A stretch of DNA of 61,498 bases from JAXGTO01 sp040774885. GTDB taxonomy: Bacteria > Actinomycetota > Coriobacteriia > Coriobacteriales > Eggerthellaceae. How positions within the stretch are numbered: position 1 is the first letter of the stretch; every line of letters starts with the position of its first letter. Of the stretch, positions 1 through 8,362 are shown piece after piece. The notes under the pieces are model-generated. The model was not told the DNA's origin, did no database searches, and saw nothing but the letters and a program-made list of their open reading frames with translations. The stretch covers positions 1 to 61,498 of the forward strand of contig JAXGTO010000010.1 in assembly GCA_040774885.1 (NCBI GenBank), read 5' to 3'. A program made the position numbers and the translations under genes.

Positions 1-245
1 CGGGGGGGGCCCCGCCCCCCAGCGCCGGCCCCGTGCCGCACCCCGACGGTTCCGACATTCCGAGACGGCTGGTCGCGAGGCGCGCAAGGGCGCAGCGTAC
101 TTCGCTACGCAAGTCCTTGCGCAACGCAGCGAGCATGCAGCCGCAGGCGCCTTGGGGCGAGTGCAGGGGTGGTGATGGGCGGAGGGAGCCGCCTTCGGCG
201 CGGCGACCGGAGCCCAGCGCCGGCCCTGTGCCGCCCCAAGGCGCC
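1..245. other. Non-coding left edge with repeat fragments
   Basis: No gene is supported here. The long plus-strand open frame beginning near base 33 is the antisense shadow of the MBL and purB genes. The stretch is GC-rich and contains a G/C run at 2-20. The motif AGCGCCGGCCCYGTGCCGC occurs twice, near 21 and near 215. The second occurrence belongs to a repeat (175-235) that recurs at 19518-19578. Confidence 0.6.
175..235. repeat. ~60-bp intergenic repeat, copy A
   Basis: This 61-bp stretch matches 19518-19578 at roughly 80% by eye. Shared blocks include ATGGGCG, AGGGAGCCGCCTT, GCGCGG.GACCG.AGCCC and GTGCCGCC. Both copies begin about ten bases past the stop codon of a minus-strand gene (MBL hydrolase here, hypD at the other copy), so they may be a 3'-end or REP-like element. 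Function is unknown. Confidence 0.55.
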
Positions 246-1163
246 TCAGAATGTCGGGGATTCGCGGAGGATCAAGGGGATGGTATAGCTCGCATTCAGG
301 TCGAAGGCCATTTCGGGCTGGATGCGGCAAACTTCGCCAACGTAGAAGCGGGCTTTGTAGTCGGCGACCACCTCGTCGTCGGAAGCGCCTTGGTCGTGCA
401 GCTCCATGATGCGGCGGGCGGCATATTCATTCCAGAAGGCGGCAGAACGGACGAAGGCGTCGGCGCGATCGCCGTCGAACGGTGCTTCGCTGTGGGGCAC
501 CACCACCCGGCGCGGCTGAAGGGCACGCACGCGGCGGATGAAGTCCATGGACTGGGCGTAGCCGGTAAGGTAGGCGGGCTCTACCAGCATGTCGACGCCG
601 TCGGGCACCTCCACGTCGTCGGGCACTTCGCCGCCATAGACGCCCATGGTTTCGCACGACACCAGCAGCCCTGCCTGCGGATCCCAAAACGCCAGCGAGC
701 ACTTGGTATGGCCGGGTGCTTCGAGCACATGCAAGCGCAAATCGCCCAGGTCGATCAGGTCTCCTTCGTGCAGAATGCGATCGACGGGCAGGCTGTCGGC
801 CACGTCTTCATAAACGTCCAACCCGCACAGGTGCGCCTGGTTGTCGTTGAGTTTGCGCATGGTGGCCACGGCTCCGGGCCGGCCGAACACGCTGGCGGCA
901 TGGGAAGACGCCGCCACCTTCATGCTGGGCATGCGCTGCTTCAAATAGCCGCCCGCGCTGGCGTGGTCGTAATGGGAATGGGTGAGCAACAGCCAGTCAA
1001 TGGGGGCGCCACCCATGATGGCGCGGATGTGCTCGTAAGTCTGCGGAGCGCAATAGGCATAGCCGGCATCGATGAGCGCCGTCAGGCCCGCACGTGTGCG
1101 GACGAGGAAGGCCTCGCCGCCTTCGCCGGCACCCACTTGGTATATCTTGTAATTCTCATCCAT
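246..1163 (-). CDS. MBL-fold metallo-hydrolase
   Basis: Metallo-beta-lactamase-fold hydrolase of about 305 residues. The zinc-binding HxHxDH signature is visible as LLTHSHYDHASAGG, followed by APGHTKCS (third His) and later VVPHSEAPF. The family includes glyoxalase II-like and other hydrolases; the substrate cannot be told from sequence. I chose the ATG at 1163 because AGAGG lies seven bases upstream; an in-frame ATG at 1178 has a poorer ribosome site. It lies 42 bases downstream of purB on the same strand and may be co-transcribed with it. No signal peptide is seen, so it is probably cytoplasmic. Confidence 0.85.
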   Translation of the reverse strand: MDENYKIYQVGAGEGGEAFLVRTRAGLTALIDAGYAYCAPQTYEHIRAIMGGAPIDWLLLTHSHYDHASAGGYLKQRMPSMKVAASSHAASVFGRPGAVATMRKLNDNQAHLCGLDVYEDVADSLPVDRILHEGDLIDLGDLRLHVLEAPGHTKCSLAFWDPQAGLLVSCETMGVYGGEVPDDVEVPDGVDMLVEPAYLTGYAQSMDFIRRVRALQPRRVVVPHSEAPFDGDRADAFVRSAAFWNEYAARRIMELHDQGASDDEVVADYKARFYVGEVCRIQPEMAFDLNASYTIPLILRESPTF

Positions 1164-1205
1164 GCCGAAACCTCTCATTTGCTCTGCAGCCCCAAAGGCT
1201 GCGCG

Positions 1206-2549
1206 CTAGAACTCCAGCGTTTCCAGGCGGTCGAAGACCACGTCTTTGCGCTGCAAAAAATCCCACGGATCGAAGATCTCGTCGAGCGTGGCGGCATCGA
1301 GCGTGCAGGCGTCGTCGGCCTCCAAACGCTCGCGATAGGTGGGGCCTTGCTTGGCCTGCTGCACATCGTGCCAGGTGTCCATGGCGTTGCGCTGCACGAT
1401 GGCGTAGGCGTCTTCGCGCGTGATGCCGGTGTTCACCAGCGCCAACAGCACCTTGCTGGAATAGATGAGTCCGCGCGTCTTGTTCAAGTTGGCCATCATC
1501 GATTCAGGATAGGTCTGCAGCCCGTCCAAGATCCAGCGCATCTTGTCGGCGATGTAGTCCAGCGCGATGAAGCTGTCGGCCAGCGCCACGCGCTCGGCAC
1601 CGCTGTGGCTGATATCGCGCTCGAACCACAGGGCCACATCGTCATATCCCACTTGGGCGTTCGCCTTGATGGTGCGCGCCAGGCCGCAAACGCGCTCGGC
1701 CGTGATGGGATTGCGCTTGTGGGGCATGGCGCTGGAACCCTTCTGGCCTTTCTTGAACGGCTCTTCGGCTTCGATGACATCGCTTTCCTGGCACAGGCGC
1801 ACCTGCATGGCAATGCTCTCAAGGCTCGATGCGGTCACGGCCAGCGCGCTCATCACCTGGGCGTGGCGATCGCGCGCCAGAACCTGGGTGGAAAGCGGAT
1901 CGGGGGTGAGCCCCAACTTGCCGCACACGTAGTCTTCCACGAACGGGTCGATGCTGGAATACGTGCCCACCGCGCCGCTGATGGCTCCGGTGGCGGCCAC
2001 GGCGCGCGCTTCGCGCAGACGCGTCTGGGCCCGCTTCATCGACCAGGCCCAACTGCCGAACTTCATGCCAAAGGTCATGGGCTCGGCGTGGATGCCGTGG
2101 GTACGGCCTACGCACAAGGTGTCCTTGAATTCGAAGGCGCGGCGCTTGCAGATTTCACCGATCTGCGCCACGTCGTCCAAGATGATGTCGAGCGCTTGGG
2201 TGATCTGATAGGAAAGCGCGGTATCGCCCAAATCGGAACTGGTCATGCCGTAGTGCACCCACCGACTGGGCTTTTCGTCGCCTTCGGGCACATCGGCGTC
2301 GATGTATTCAGCCATGCAGGTGAGGAATGCGATGACGTCGTGGTTGGTGACGGCCTCGATCTGATCGATGCGCTCCACCGTGAAGTCGGCATGTTCGCGA
2401 ATCCATGCGGCATCTTCTTGCGTGATTCCGCATTGTCCCAGTTCGGCCTGGGCTTCGCAGGCGGCAAGCTCGATTTCCTTCCAGATGGCGAACTTGTTGA
2501 CCGGTTCCCAGATATGGCCCATGTCGGGACGGGTGTAACGGGATATCAT
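1206..2549 (-). CDS. purB: Adenylosuccinate lyase
   Basis: Adenylosuccinate lyase (about 447 residues) acts twice in purine synthesis: it releases fumarate from SAICAR and from adenylosuccinate. The fumarase/aspartase superfamily signature is present as GSSAMPHKRNP, together with HYGMTSSDLGDTA and GRTHGIHAEP, which carry the substrate- and catalysis-related residues of the family. The start is the ATG at 2549, preceded by AAGGAGG at good spacing; the open frame extends 23 codons further upstream without support. An MBL hydrolase follows and two TrkA-type genes precede it on the same strand. Length is normal for the short bacterial PurB type. Confidence 0.95.
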   Translation of the reverse strand: MISRYTRPDMGHIWEPVNKFAIWKEIELAACEAQAELGQCGITQEDAAWIREHADFTVERIDQIEAVTNHDVIAFLTCMAEYIDADVPEGDEKPSRWVHYGMTSSDLGDTALSYQITQALDIILDDVAQIGEICKRRAFEFKDTLCVGRTHGIHAEPMTFGMKFGSWAWSMKRAQTRLREARAVAATGAISGAVGTYSSIDPFVEDYVCGKLGLTPDPLSTQVLARDRHAQVMSALAVTASSLESIAMQVRLCQESDVIEAEEPFKKGQKGSSAMPHKRNPITAERVCGLARTIKANAQVGYDDVALWFERDISHSGAERVALADSFIALDYIADKMRWILDGLQTYPESMMANLNKTRGLIYSSKVLLALVNTGITREDAYAIVQRNAMDTWHDVQQAKQGPTYRERLEADDACTLDAATLDEIFDPWDFLQRKDVVFDRLETLEF

Positions 2550-2630
2550 GCATTTCCTCCTTGTGCGTGCTGCCCGCGCAGGCGGGCGATTCGTTGCGCG
2601 GCCGCACGTCGGGTGCACGCCGCGGAATTG

Positions 2631-3302
2631 CTAAAGTTGCTTGATGGCCGCCAGAGCTGCGGACGTCTTGTCGGTGTCGCTGGCCAAAACCACCACGTCG
2701 CCCGGGAACAAAGTGGTCTTCGAACTGACCACTTCCATGTCGTCGTCGTTGGAAACGGCCACCAGCAAGCAGCCGTCGGGCAGCGGCACATTGCGGGCCA
2801 GAAGACCGTCGTCGTTGCTGTGGTGCTTCATGCGCGGCACTGTGACCTCGTTGAGCGCCACGTCGCCATGACCCAAGCGCGAAAGCACGCTGATGCCGCC
2901 GAGCATGGCTTCTTCTTCGATGAGCTTGGCGATGAGCGTGGTGGAGCTCACGCACTCGATGCCCACTTCGCGGAAGATACGCAGGTTCTTGGGGCTGTTG
3001 ACGCGCGCGATGCAGCGCGGAACATTGAACACGCGCAGCGCGATCTCACTTGAAACCAGGTTGTCGTCGTCTTGGCCGGTGGTGGCCACGAACACGTCGG
3101 CGCGTCGGATATCGGCATCTTCTTGATAGCGGCTCATGCAGCCGTCGCCCTGGATGATGAGGTAGCGCCCGGTAAGGATGCCGGAAAGCCGGTCGGCCGT
3201 GGCTTCGTCTTCTTCGATGATGGCCACTTCATTGCCGTCTTTCAGCATGATGGTGGCCAGGTATTCGCCGATCTTGCCGCCGCCGTTGATAACGATGTAC
3301 AT
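2631..3302 (-). CDS. TrkA-family potassium uptake regulator (RCK protein)
   Basis: Single-RCK protein of 223 residues. It has an N-terminal Rossmann nucleotide-binding motif (INGGGKIGEYLA), an acidic residue ending strand 2 (IIEEDEA) and a C-terminal RCK_C/TrkA_C part (VPLPDGCLLVAVSNDD). Such proteins bind NAD(H) or adenine nucleotides and gate Trk/Ktr potassium channels at the membrane. It lies 12 bases downstream of a second protein of the same family (3315-3977), the paired arrangement known from actinobacterial CeoBC/TrkAB. AGGGAGG precedes the ATG. No Trk membrane subunit is in the window. Confidence 0.88.
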   Translation of the reverse strand: MYIVINGGGKIGEYLATIMLKDGNEVAIIEEDEATADRLSGILTGRYLIIQGDGCMSRYQEDADIRRADVFVATTGQDDDNLVSSEIALRVFNVPRCIARVNSPKNLRIFREVGIECVSSTTLIAKLIEEEAMLGGISVLSRLGHGDVALNEVTVPRMKHHSNDDGLLARNVPLPDGCLLVAVSNDDDMEVVSSKTTLFPGDVVVLASDTDKTSAALAAIKQL

Positions 3303-3314
3303 GGTGCGGCCTCC

Positions 3315-3977
3315 CTAGTCCTGAATCCATTTGCCGAACGATGCGATGAGCTCATGACGTACGCAAGCCAGCACCGAGTCGCCATGGTACAGGATGCTCT
3401 CGCCCGTGGGAATGGAGCTGGCCGAACCATCGGCTCGCTGGAACGCGACGATGCGCACGTCGTGCGGACGTTCCAATTCTGAAACGCGGATGGTCTTTTT
3501 GCCGTTGGCGCGCAGGTTGATGGAAAAACGCAGCACCTCGAATTCGCCGAACGTGTCGATATGGCTGCCATGACCGGCCGCCACCTTGGCGAACACGTCT
3601 TGGGCCACCAGGCTGGTGCCGCAGACATAATCTATTCCCAGCTGTTCGTAAGCGCGCTCATGGCCTGGGTTGTACAGGCGCGAGATGACATGGGGCACGT
3701 GGAACAGGCGGCTGGCAACTTCAGACACCATGAGGTTGGTGTTGTCGAATTGCGTGACCGCAGCCACGCAGTCGCACGTCTCAATGCCGGAGCGAATCAG
3801 CGTCTCCTCGTCGAAGCCGACGCCCTGGATCATGGAGCCGTTGAATTCGCGTCCCAGATTGGCGAAAGCGTCAGGATTCTTGTCGATGACGCAGACGTTG
3901 CTGTCGTTTTCGGAAAGCATGTTGGCCAGCTGCGAACCCACGCGCCCGCACCCTACCACGATGATATTGCCGCTCAT
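3315..3977 (-). CDS. TrkA-family potassium uptake regulator (RCK protein), first of a pair
   Basis: RCK protein of about 220 residues with a clear Rossmann motif VVGCGRVGSQLA and the downstream acidic residue in VIDKNPDAF, followed by a TrkA_C-like tail (IPTGESILYHGDSVLACV). It should sense a nucleotide and regulate a Trk/Ktr potassium channel. I chose the ATG at 3977, preceded by AAAGGAAG; an upstream in-frame start at 4004 would add nine residues without a ribosome site. It is the promoter-proximal member of a two-gene unit with 2631-3302 and probably works as a hetero-oligomer with it (inference). Confidence 0.88.
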   Translation of the reverse strand: MSGNIIVVGCGRVGSQLANMLSENDSNVCVIDKNPDAFANLGREFNGSMIQGVGFDEETLIRSGIETCDCVAAVTQFDNTNLMVSEVASRLFHVPHVISRLYNPGHERAYEQLGIDYVCGTSLVAQDVFAKVAAGHGSHIDTFGEFEVLRFSINLRANGKKTIRVSELERPHDVRIVAFQRADGSASSIPTGESILYHGDSVLACVRHELIASFGKWIQD

Positions 3978-4115
3978 CAGCTTCCTTTCTTTTGACCCAC
4001 CCACGAGATGCCGTTGAGTACGTGAGCAGAGTATACGCCAACCCCGAGCCGTGCGGTCGATGCGGGCGGTCGCTGCAGAGTATCTGCAATCATGCGGAAG
4101 CGGGCCGGGCGGGCC

Positions 4116-4634
4116 CTACAGCTCGATGAAGCGCACCTGTCCGTCTTCGTAGACCGCGCAACTGTGCGTGCCGTCTTTGGGAATGCCCACGCTGCCGGGG
4201 TTCACGCAGCGGATGCCCGCCACTTCAATATCGCGCTTCACGTGGGTATGCCCGCTGAAAAACCAGCTGCCCACCGGCAGGTTGGGCATGCTGACGGGAT
4301 CGTCGGGCGAAAACAAGTGCCCGTGCGTGCAGAACAGCTGCACGCCCGCATCTTCAAGCAGCACATAGTCGTCCATGCAGGAAAAATCGAGCACCATCTG
4401 GTCCACTTCGGCCTCACAGTTCCCGCGCACCGCCACCACCTTGCCCACCAAACTGTTGAGAAGGGGAATCACCTCTTTGGGCGCATAGCCTTCCGGCAGA
4501 TCGTTGCGCGGCCCGTGATACAGCAAGTCGCCCAGAAGAATGACCGTATCGGGGTTTTCACGTTCGATGGCTTCCGTCATCTTGCGCGCCCACACGGCGC
4601 TTCCGTGTATGTCGGATGCAAAGAACAGTTTCAT
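4116..4634 (-). CDS. yfcE: YfcE/MJ0936-family metallophosphoesterase
   Basis: Metal-dependent phosphodiesterase of about 172 residues. The calcineurin-like motif set is complete: DIHG (DxH), GDLLYHG (GDxxxxG), GNCE, THGH and GHTHV. These match YfcE, which hydrolyses model phosphodiesters; the physiological substrate is unknown. The ATG at 4634 has AAAGGAA upstream, preferred over the extended frame at 4658. It stands alone on the minus strand between the TrkA pair and the PspC genes, with 164 bases separating it from the PspC gene upstream. Confidence 0.88.
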   Translation of the reverse strand: MKLFFASDIHGSAVWARKMTEAIERENPDTVILLGDLLYHGPRNDLPEGYAPKEVIPLLNSLVGKVVAVRGNCEAEVDQMVLDFSCMDDYVLLEDAGVQLFCTHGHLFSPDDPVSMPNLPVGSWFFSGHTHVKRDIEVAGIRCVNPGSVGIPKDGTHSCAVYEDGQVRFIEL

Positions 4635-4798
4635 GGCGTTGTTCCTTTCGCCTTCCAAAGCAAGGGCCCGCTATCCCGCGGCAAATGCCCGCTTGTCGCA
4701 ACGGCCGCCGGTTTGCCCATCGGCCTGCCCATCCATCGAAGCTCGTTTGCCAATTGCCGGCGGCTTTTCCGCTACCGCCCAAAAGGGGAGCCTGTACG

Positions 4799-5230
4799 CT
4801 ACACCTTGGGCAGCGCGATGGCCAGCACCACGTAGATGATGCCGGTGAGCGGCACGCTGGCAAACAGCAGCAAGATTGCAGTGATGCGCACGATGGTCGA
4901 ATCGATGCCGAAATACTGCGCGATGCCGCCGCACACGCCGGCGAAGCGCTTGTCGGTGGTGCTGCAGCCGAAAGCACGATCGCGCGGGAGATCGACGCGT
5001 GCAGCCAGGTGCCCCGATTTCTGCGCCCACAGCAAATAGAGCACCGCCGCTATCAGCGCCAAGGGCGAAATCCAAGCGCCCACGGCTTTCACCAGCGAAA
5101 ACGACCCCCACAACCAGTCGGCCTGCGTAGCGTGCTCGATAGATCCCGCCACTCCGACGGCGATGAGCACCAAACCGCACACCACCATTCCCTGCGTGTT
5201 GCGCGGCAGTTCGCCGAATTTCCTAGCCAT
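4799..5230 (-). CDS. PspC-domain membrane protein (short)
   Basis: Protein of 143 residues. It has two hydrophobic segments in the N-terminal half (VVCGLVLIAVGVAGSI; PLALIAAVLYLLWA) and a C-terminal PspC domain (DKRFAGVCGGIAQYFGIDSTIVRI followed by a membrane segment). PspC proteins are linked to envelope-stress sensing. The start codon overlaps the end of the preceding PspC gene by eight bases, so translation is probably coupled. The PspC domain is C-terminal here and N-terminal in the neighbour. Function beyond the envelope is not deducible. Confidence 0.8.
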   Translation of the reverse strand: MARKFGELPRNTQGMVVCGLVLIAVGVAGSIEHATQADWLWGSFSLVKAVGAWISPLALIAAVLYLLWAQKSGHLAARVDLPRDRAFGCSTTDKRFAGVCGGIAQYFGIDSTIVRITAILLLFASVPLTGIIYVVLAIALPKV

Positions 5231-6149
5231 TCCAGGCTCCTTGCTCGAAGGGGTTCTCGATGACCATGTTGCCGGCCGGGCCCATCACGTGAGCTTCCGG
5301 CACCGGTCCGGGAAACGAGAACATCACCAAACCTGCGATGCAGAAGGCAACGAACCCGATTCCACCCAACAGCAGCAAAAGCGGAGAATGGAGAGCACGG
5401 CCCAACACGAACAACCCCGCCATGATGCTCAGCAGCGGCCAGGTTTGGTCGAGCCAATCCCAAAGGTCTATTTCGATGAAGCCGACGGTGCAAGCCAGCG
5501 CCGTAACGCCGGCGGACAGCATCATGAGCCCTTCGACGAAGCAAGCCATGCGGCTCCCCGGACGACCGGGCACCACTATGCGCGCGATGCCGGGCACGAT
5601 GAGGAACACCGGCCACAGCTGCCAGGCGTCGAGTTCGGGGACCATCGCACCCACCAGCAGCGCCACTCCCAGCGACACCAGCGCCAAACCGGCCACCATG
5701 CCCACCACCACTGATCGGTCGGGAGCGATCTTGGCGGGGGCCGCGCTTGCGGGTGCGACGGTCTGGGCCACGGTCACCCGCGGCTCATCGACGGCGCGCG
5801 GTGCGGGCGGGGGCACCTGCCCGGCGCTGGTGGCGCTGGTGGCGCTGGTGGCAGCGGTACGGCCGGACTCCGGACGCGCGGTACCCACCACTTGGCGGTA
5901 GATGTCGCTGGCGATGGAGTCGGGGTCCACTTCGACCGGGGTTTCGCTTTCGGGTGCACTGGGCAGCACCAGCCACAGCACCAGGTAGACCAAGGCCAAA
6001 ATGCCGCCTGTAAGGGCCGTCAGCACCACGGTCAAAATGCGCACGACGCCCGTATCTACCTCGAAATAGTGCGCGATGCCGCCGCACACGCCTCCGACCA
6101 GGGAGTCGCGGCTCCTATACAGCGTCCGTTTCTGCTTGCTCTGCGGCAC
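5223..6149 (-). CDS. PspC-domain membrane protein (long)
   Basis: Protein of about 308 residues. The PspC domain is at the N-terminus (LVGGVCGGIAHYFEVDTGVVRI plus a membrane helix), followed by a linker containing SATSATSATSA and a C-terminal block of four or five hydrophobic segments resembling a LiaF/DUF5668-type membrane region. I chose the GTG at 6149 because GAGGAG lies just upstream; the open frame to 6266 runs through coding sequence of the CorC gene, whose end it overlaps by 35 bases. A triplicated GGTGGCGCT unit near 5830-5855 encodes the SAT repeat. Probably an envelope-stress sensor component (inference). Confidence 0.78.
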   Translation of the reverse strand: MPQSKQKRTLYRSRDSLVGGVCGGIAHYFEVDTGVVRILTVVLTALTGGILALVYLVLWLVLPSAPESETPVEVDPDSIASDIYRQVVGTARPESGRTAATSATSATSAGQVPPPAPRAVDEPRVTVAQTVAPASAAPAKIAPDRSVVVGMVAGLALVSLGVALLVGAMVPELDAWQLWPVFLIVPGIARIVVPGRPGSRMACFVEGLMMLSAGVTALACTVGFIEIDLWDWLDQTWPLLSIMAGLFVLGRALHSPLLLLLGGIGFVAFCIAGLVMFSFPGPVPEAHVMGPAGNMVIENPFEQGAWNG

Positions 6150-7458
6150 CTTGCTCCTCGTTCTGCAGACGGTCGGCTTCCGGCGTGCGCCAGACGTGCA
6201 TGAGCGATATCCGATGGCGGCGCATGGTCTGCACCTTGAACCGATACCCGCGAACCGTGAATTCATCCCCTATCTGGGGGATGGAATCAACCGTGTCCAT
6301 AAGCCACCCGGCTATGGTTTCGTAGTCGTCGGAATCTTCTACCGGAAAGCCCAGCTCTGCAGCGTCTTCGGCGGGCATGCTTCCGTCCACCAGCCATTCG
6401 GTATCGGAAAGCTGGGTGACGAATTTGTCTTCGAGGTCGGTCTCGTCGACGATGTCGCCCACGATTTCCTCGACGATGTCTTCCAAGGTGATTAAACCAT
6501 CGGTGCCACCGTACTCGTCAACCACTATGGCCATTTGTTGCCTATTCGTTTGCATCTCGGAAAGCATCGGGAAGATGTCTTTGGTCTCGGGCACGAAGTA
6601 CGCCTCTTTGGCGAACTGGCCCACCGGCTGGTCTTCGTTGTCTTCCATCAAGGCTGGCACCAGGTCTTTGTATTTGACCACGCCGATGATGCGGTCGTAG
6701 TCTTCGTGGAACACCGGCAGGCGCGAATACCCCGTCCCGCGCATGCGGTCGAGCGCCTGTTTGACGGTTTCGGTGTCTTCCACCAAGATCATGTCGGCGC
6801 GTGGCGTCATGATCTCATGCGCCACGGTGTCGCCCAAGTCGATGATTTCGTGGATCATGCGTTTTTCGTCGTCTTGCAATTCTTCGTTGTCGGTGACGAT
6901 GACCTTGATCTCTTCTTCAGAAACGCTCTGGCGGTCATCGGCGGTTTTAACATGCAGCAGCTTGGCCAACCCGTTGCACGAAGCGCTGGTCAAGCGCACC
7001 AGCGGTTTGGTGATCTTCTGGAAAACGGCAATGGGCCCGGCCACCCTGGCGCTCATGCCCTCGGCGTCGGCCAAGGCCATGCGCTTGGGCAGCAATTCGC
7101 CGATGACGATGCTGAAATACGACACGATGAGCGTGATGATGACGGTGGCCAAGGGCGCCGCCAAACCGGCATGCATGCCCAAGCTTTCCATCCATTGCGC
7201 CAACGGGTCGGAAAGCGTGGTGGCAGCGGCGGCGGATGCGAAGAATCCCACCAACGTGATGGCAACCTGGATGGTGGCCAGCAGGTCGTCGGCATTGGAA
7301 GATATCTCGATGGCGTGCGCCGCTTTGGCGTTGCCTTCGTCGGCCATGGCCTGCAGCTTGGTGCGGCGGGCGTTTACCAGCGACATCTCCGACGCGCTGA
7401 AAAAGCCGTTCACCACGATGAGGATGAACGTTACTACGATGCTGATTCCGATTATCAT
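6115..7458 (-). CDS. CorC/HlyC-family membrane transporter (DUF21-CBS)
   Basis: About 447 residues with the standard order: an N-terminal DUF21 membrane domain with several hydrophobic helices (residues about 1-195), a CBS pair (from EIMTPRADMILVED to DEYGGTDGLITLEDIVEEIVGD) and a C-terminal CorC_HlyC domain (DGSMPAEDAAELGFPVEDSD). Family members take part in magnesium or cobalt export and resistance. The ATG at 7458 is preferred: AAGGAG lies eight bases upstream, whereas an in-frame GTG at 7467 overlaps that ribosome site. It lies 21 bases after hemolysin III in the same operon. Confidence 0.88.
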   Translation of the reverse strand: MIIGISIVVTFILIVVNGFFSASEMSLVNARRTKLQAMADEGNAKAAHAIEISSNADDLLATIQVAITLVGFFASAAAATTLSDPLAQWMESLGMHAGLAAPLATVIITLIVSYFSIVIGELLPKRMALADAEGMSARVAGPIAVFQKITKPLVRLTSASCNGLAKLLHVKTADDRQSVSEEEIKVIVTDNEELQDDEKRMIHEIIDLGDTVAHEIMTPRADMILVEDTETVKQALDRMRGTGYSRLPVFHEDYDRIIGVVKYKDLVPALMEDNEDQPVGQFAKEAYFVPETKDIFPMLSEMQTNRQQMAIVVDEYGGTDGLITLEDIVEEIVGDIVDETDLEDKFVTQLSDTEWLVDGSMPAEDAAELGFPVEDSDDYETIAGWLMDTVDSIPQIGDEFTVRGYRFKVQTMRRHRISLMHVWRTPEADRLQNEEQGAAEQAETDAV

Positions 7459-7479
7459 CGGAAACACTCCTTCTGGGGG

Positions 7480-8358
7480 CTAGAGAACATACAGGAAGAT
7501 GGAGAAAAACTGGCAGACGCTGCCCGCCAGAATCCAGATGTGGAAGATGGAATGCATGTAGGGGATCTTCTTGAGCACGTAGAAGATGCACCCGATGGAA
7601 TAGCAGATGCCGCCTGCCACCAGCAACCAGAGACCCGGCGCGGGCAGGATGGCGATGAGCGGGGGCAGATACCACACCACGCACCAACCCAGCAGCAGGT
7701 AGAGCACCGCCGAGACCCAGCGCGGGCGAAACACCCAAAAAGCTTCGCACGCCACGCCCACCGCTGCCAAGCCCCACACCACGGCGCACAGGATGCCGCC
7801 GCCGTTGTCGGCCAGGCTTATCAGGCAATACGGCGTGTACGAACCGGCGATGAACAGATAGATGGCGCTGTGGTCGAGCACCTTGAACACGCGCTTCGCC
7901 TTGTCGACGGCGATGGCATGGTAGAGCGTGGACATGAGGTATTCCACCAGCATGGTGACGGAATAGATGATGGCCGCCGCCAAGTTGACCCCGCCGCCGT
8001 GGTTTACCGCCATGATGATGCACAGGGGAATGGCCGCGATGGCCAGAAGCGCTCCGACTCCGTGGGTGACCGAGTTGAATATCTCTTCGCCCAAGGTGTA
8101 CTCGCGCACGTTGTGCTGCTTGTTGGATTCATTGGCCGAAGTGCCGGCCGGCTGGTCTGAAGCCGCCCGAGCCTCCGCCATGGTGCGGGGCTTGAACTGG
8201 GAAGGCGTCCAGGCTACGGGCGCCGCGGTGGATGAGGGCTTTGCAGGGGCGGAACCGTCTGCAGAAGAGGACGCACTGCGGGCGGGCCCGGGGTGGGCCG
8301 AATCGGTCGAAGTGCTACTTCGGCCTTCCTTTCCGTTGTGTGCAGAGCTGTGCTTCAT
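7480..8358 (-). CDS. Hemolysin III / PAQR-family membrane protein
   Basis: 292 residues. The first 85 are polar and Ser/Ala/Pro-rich. A seven-helix HlyIII/YqfA domain follows: NSVTHGVGALLAI carries the conserved His of helix 1, LYHAIAVDKAK the second, and KIPYMHSIFHIWILAG the C-terminal His pair typical of the putative metal site. Family members are integral membrane proteins of uncertain enzymatic activity, and the hemolysin name is historical. The ATG sits four bases after the stop of the PH-domain gene and has no clear ribosome site, which suggests coupled translation. The long polar N-terminal extension is unusual. Confidence 0.82.
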   Translation of the reverse strand: MKHSSAHNGKEGRSSTSTDSAHPGPARSASSSADGSAPAKPSSTAAPVAWTPSQFKPRTMAEARAASDQPAGTSANESNKQHNVREYTLGEEIFNSVTHGVGALLAIAAIPLCIIMAVNHGGGVNLAAAIIYSVTMLVEYLMSTLYHAIAVDKAKRVFKVLDHSAIYLFIAGSYTPYCLISLADNGGGILCAVVWGLAAVGVACEAFWVFRPRWVSAVLYLLLGWCVVWYLPPLIAILPAPGLWLLVAGGICYSIGCIFYVLKKIPYMHSIFHIWILAGSVCQFFSIFLYVL

Positions 8359-8362
8359 GCGG

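Noticed and set aside
33..3053. 1006-codon plus-strand open frame
   Set aside because: Antisense to MBL hydrolase, purB and trkA-type genes; His/Ala/Gly-rich translation typical of high-GC shadows, no ribosome site.
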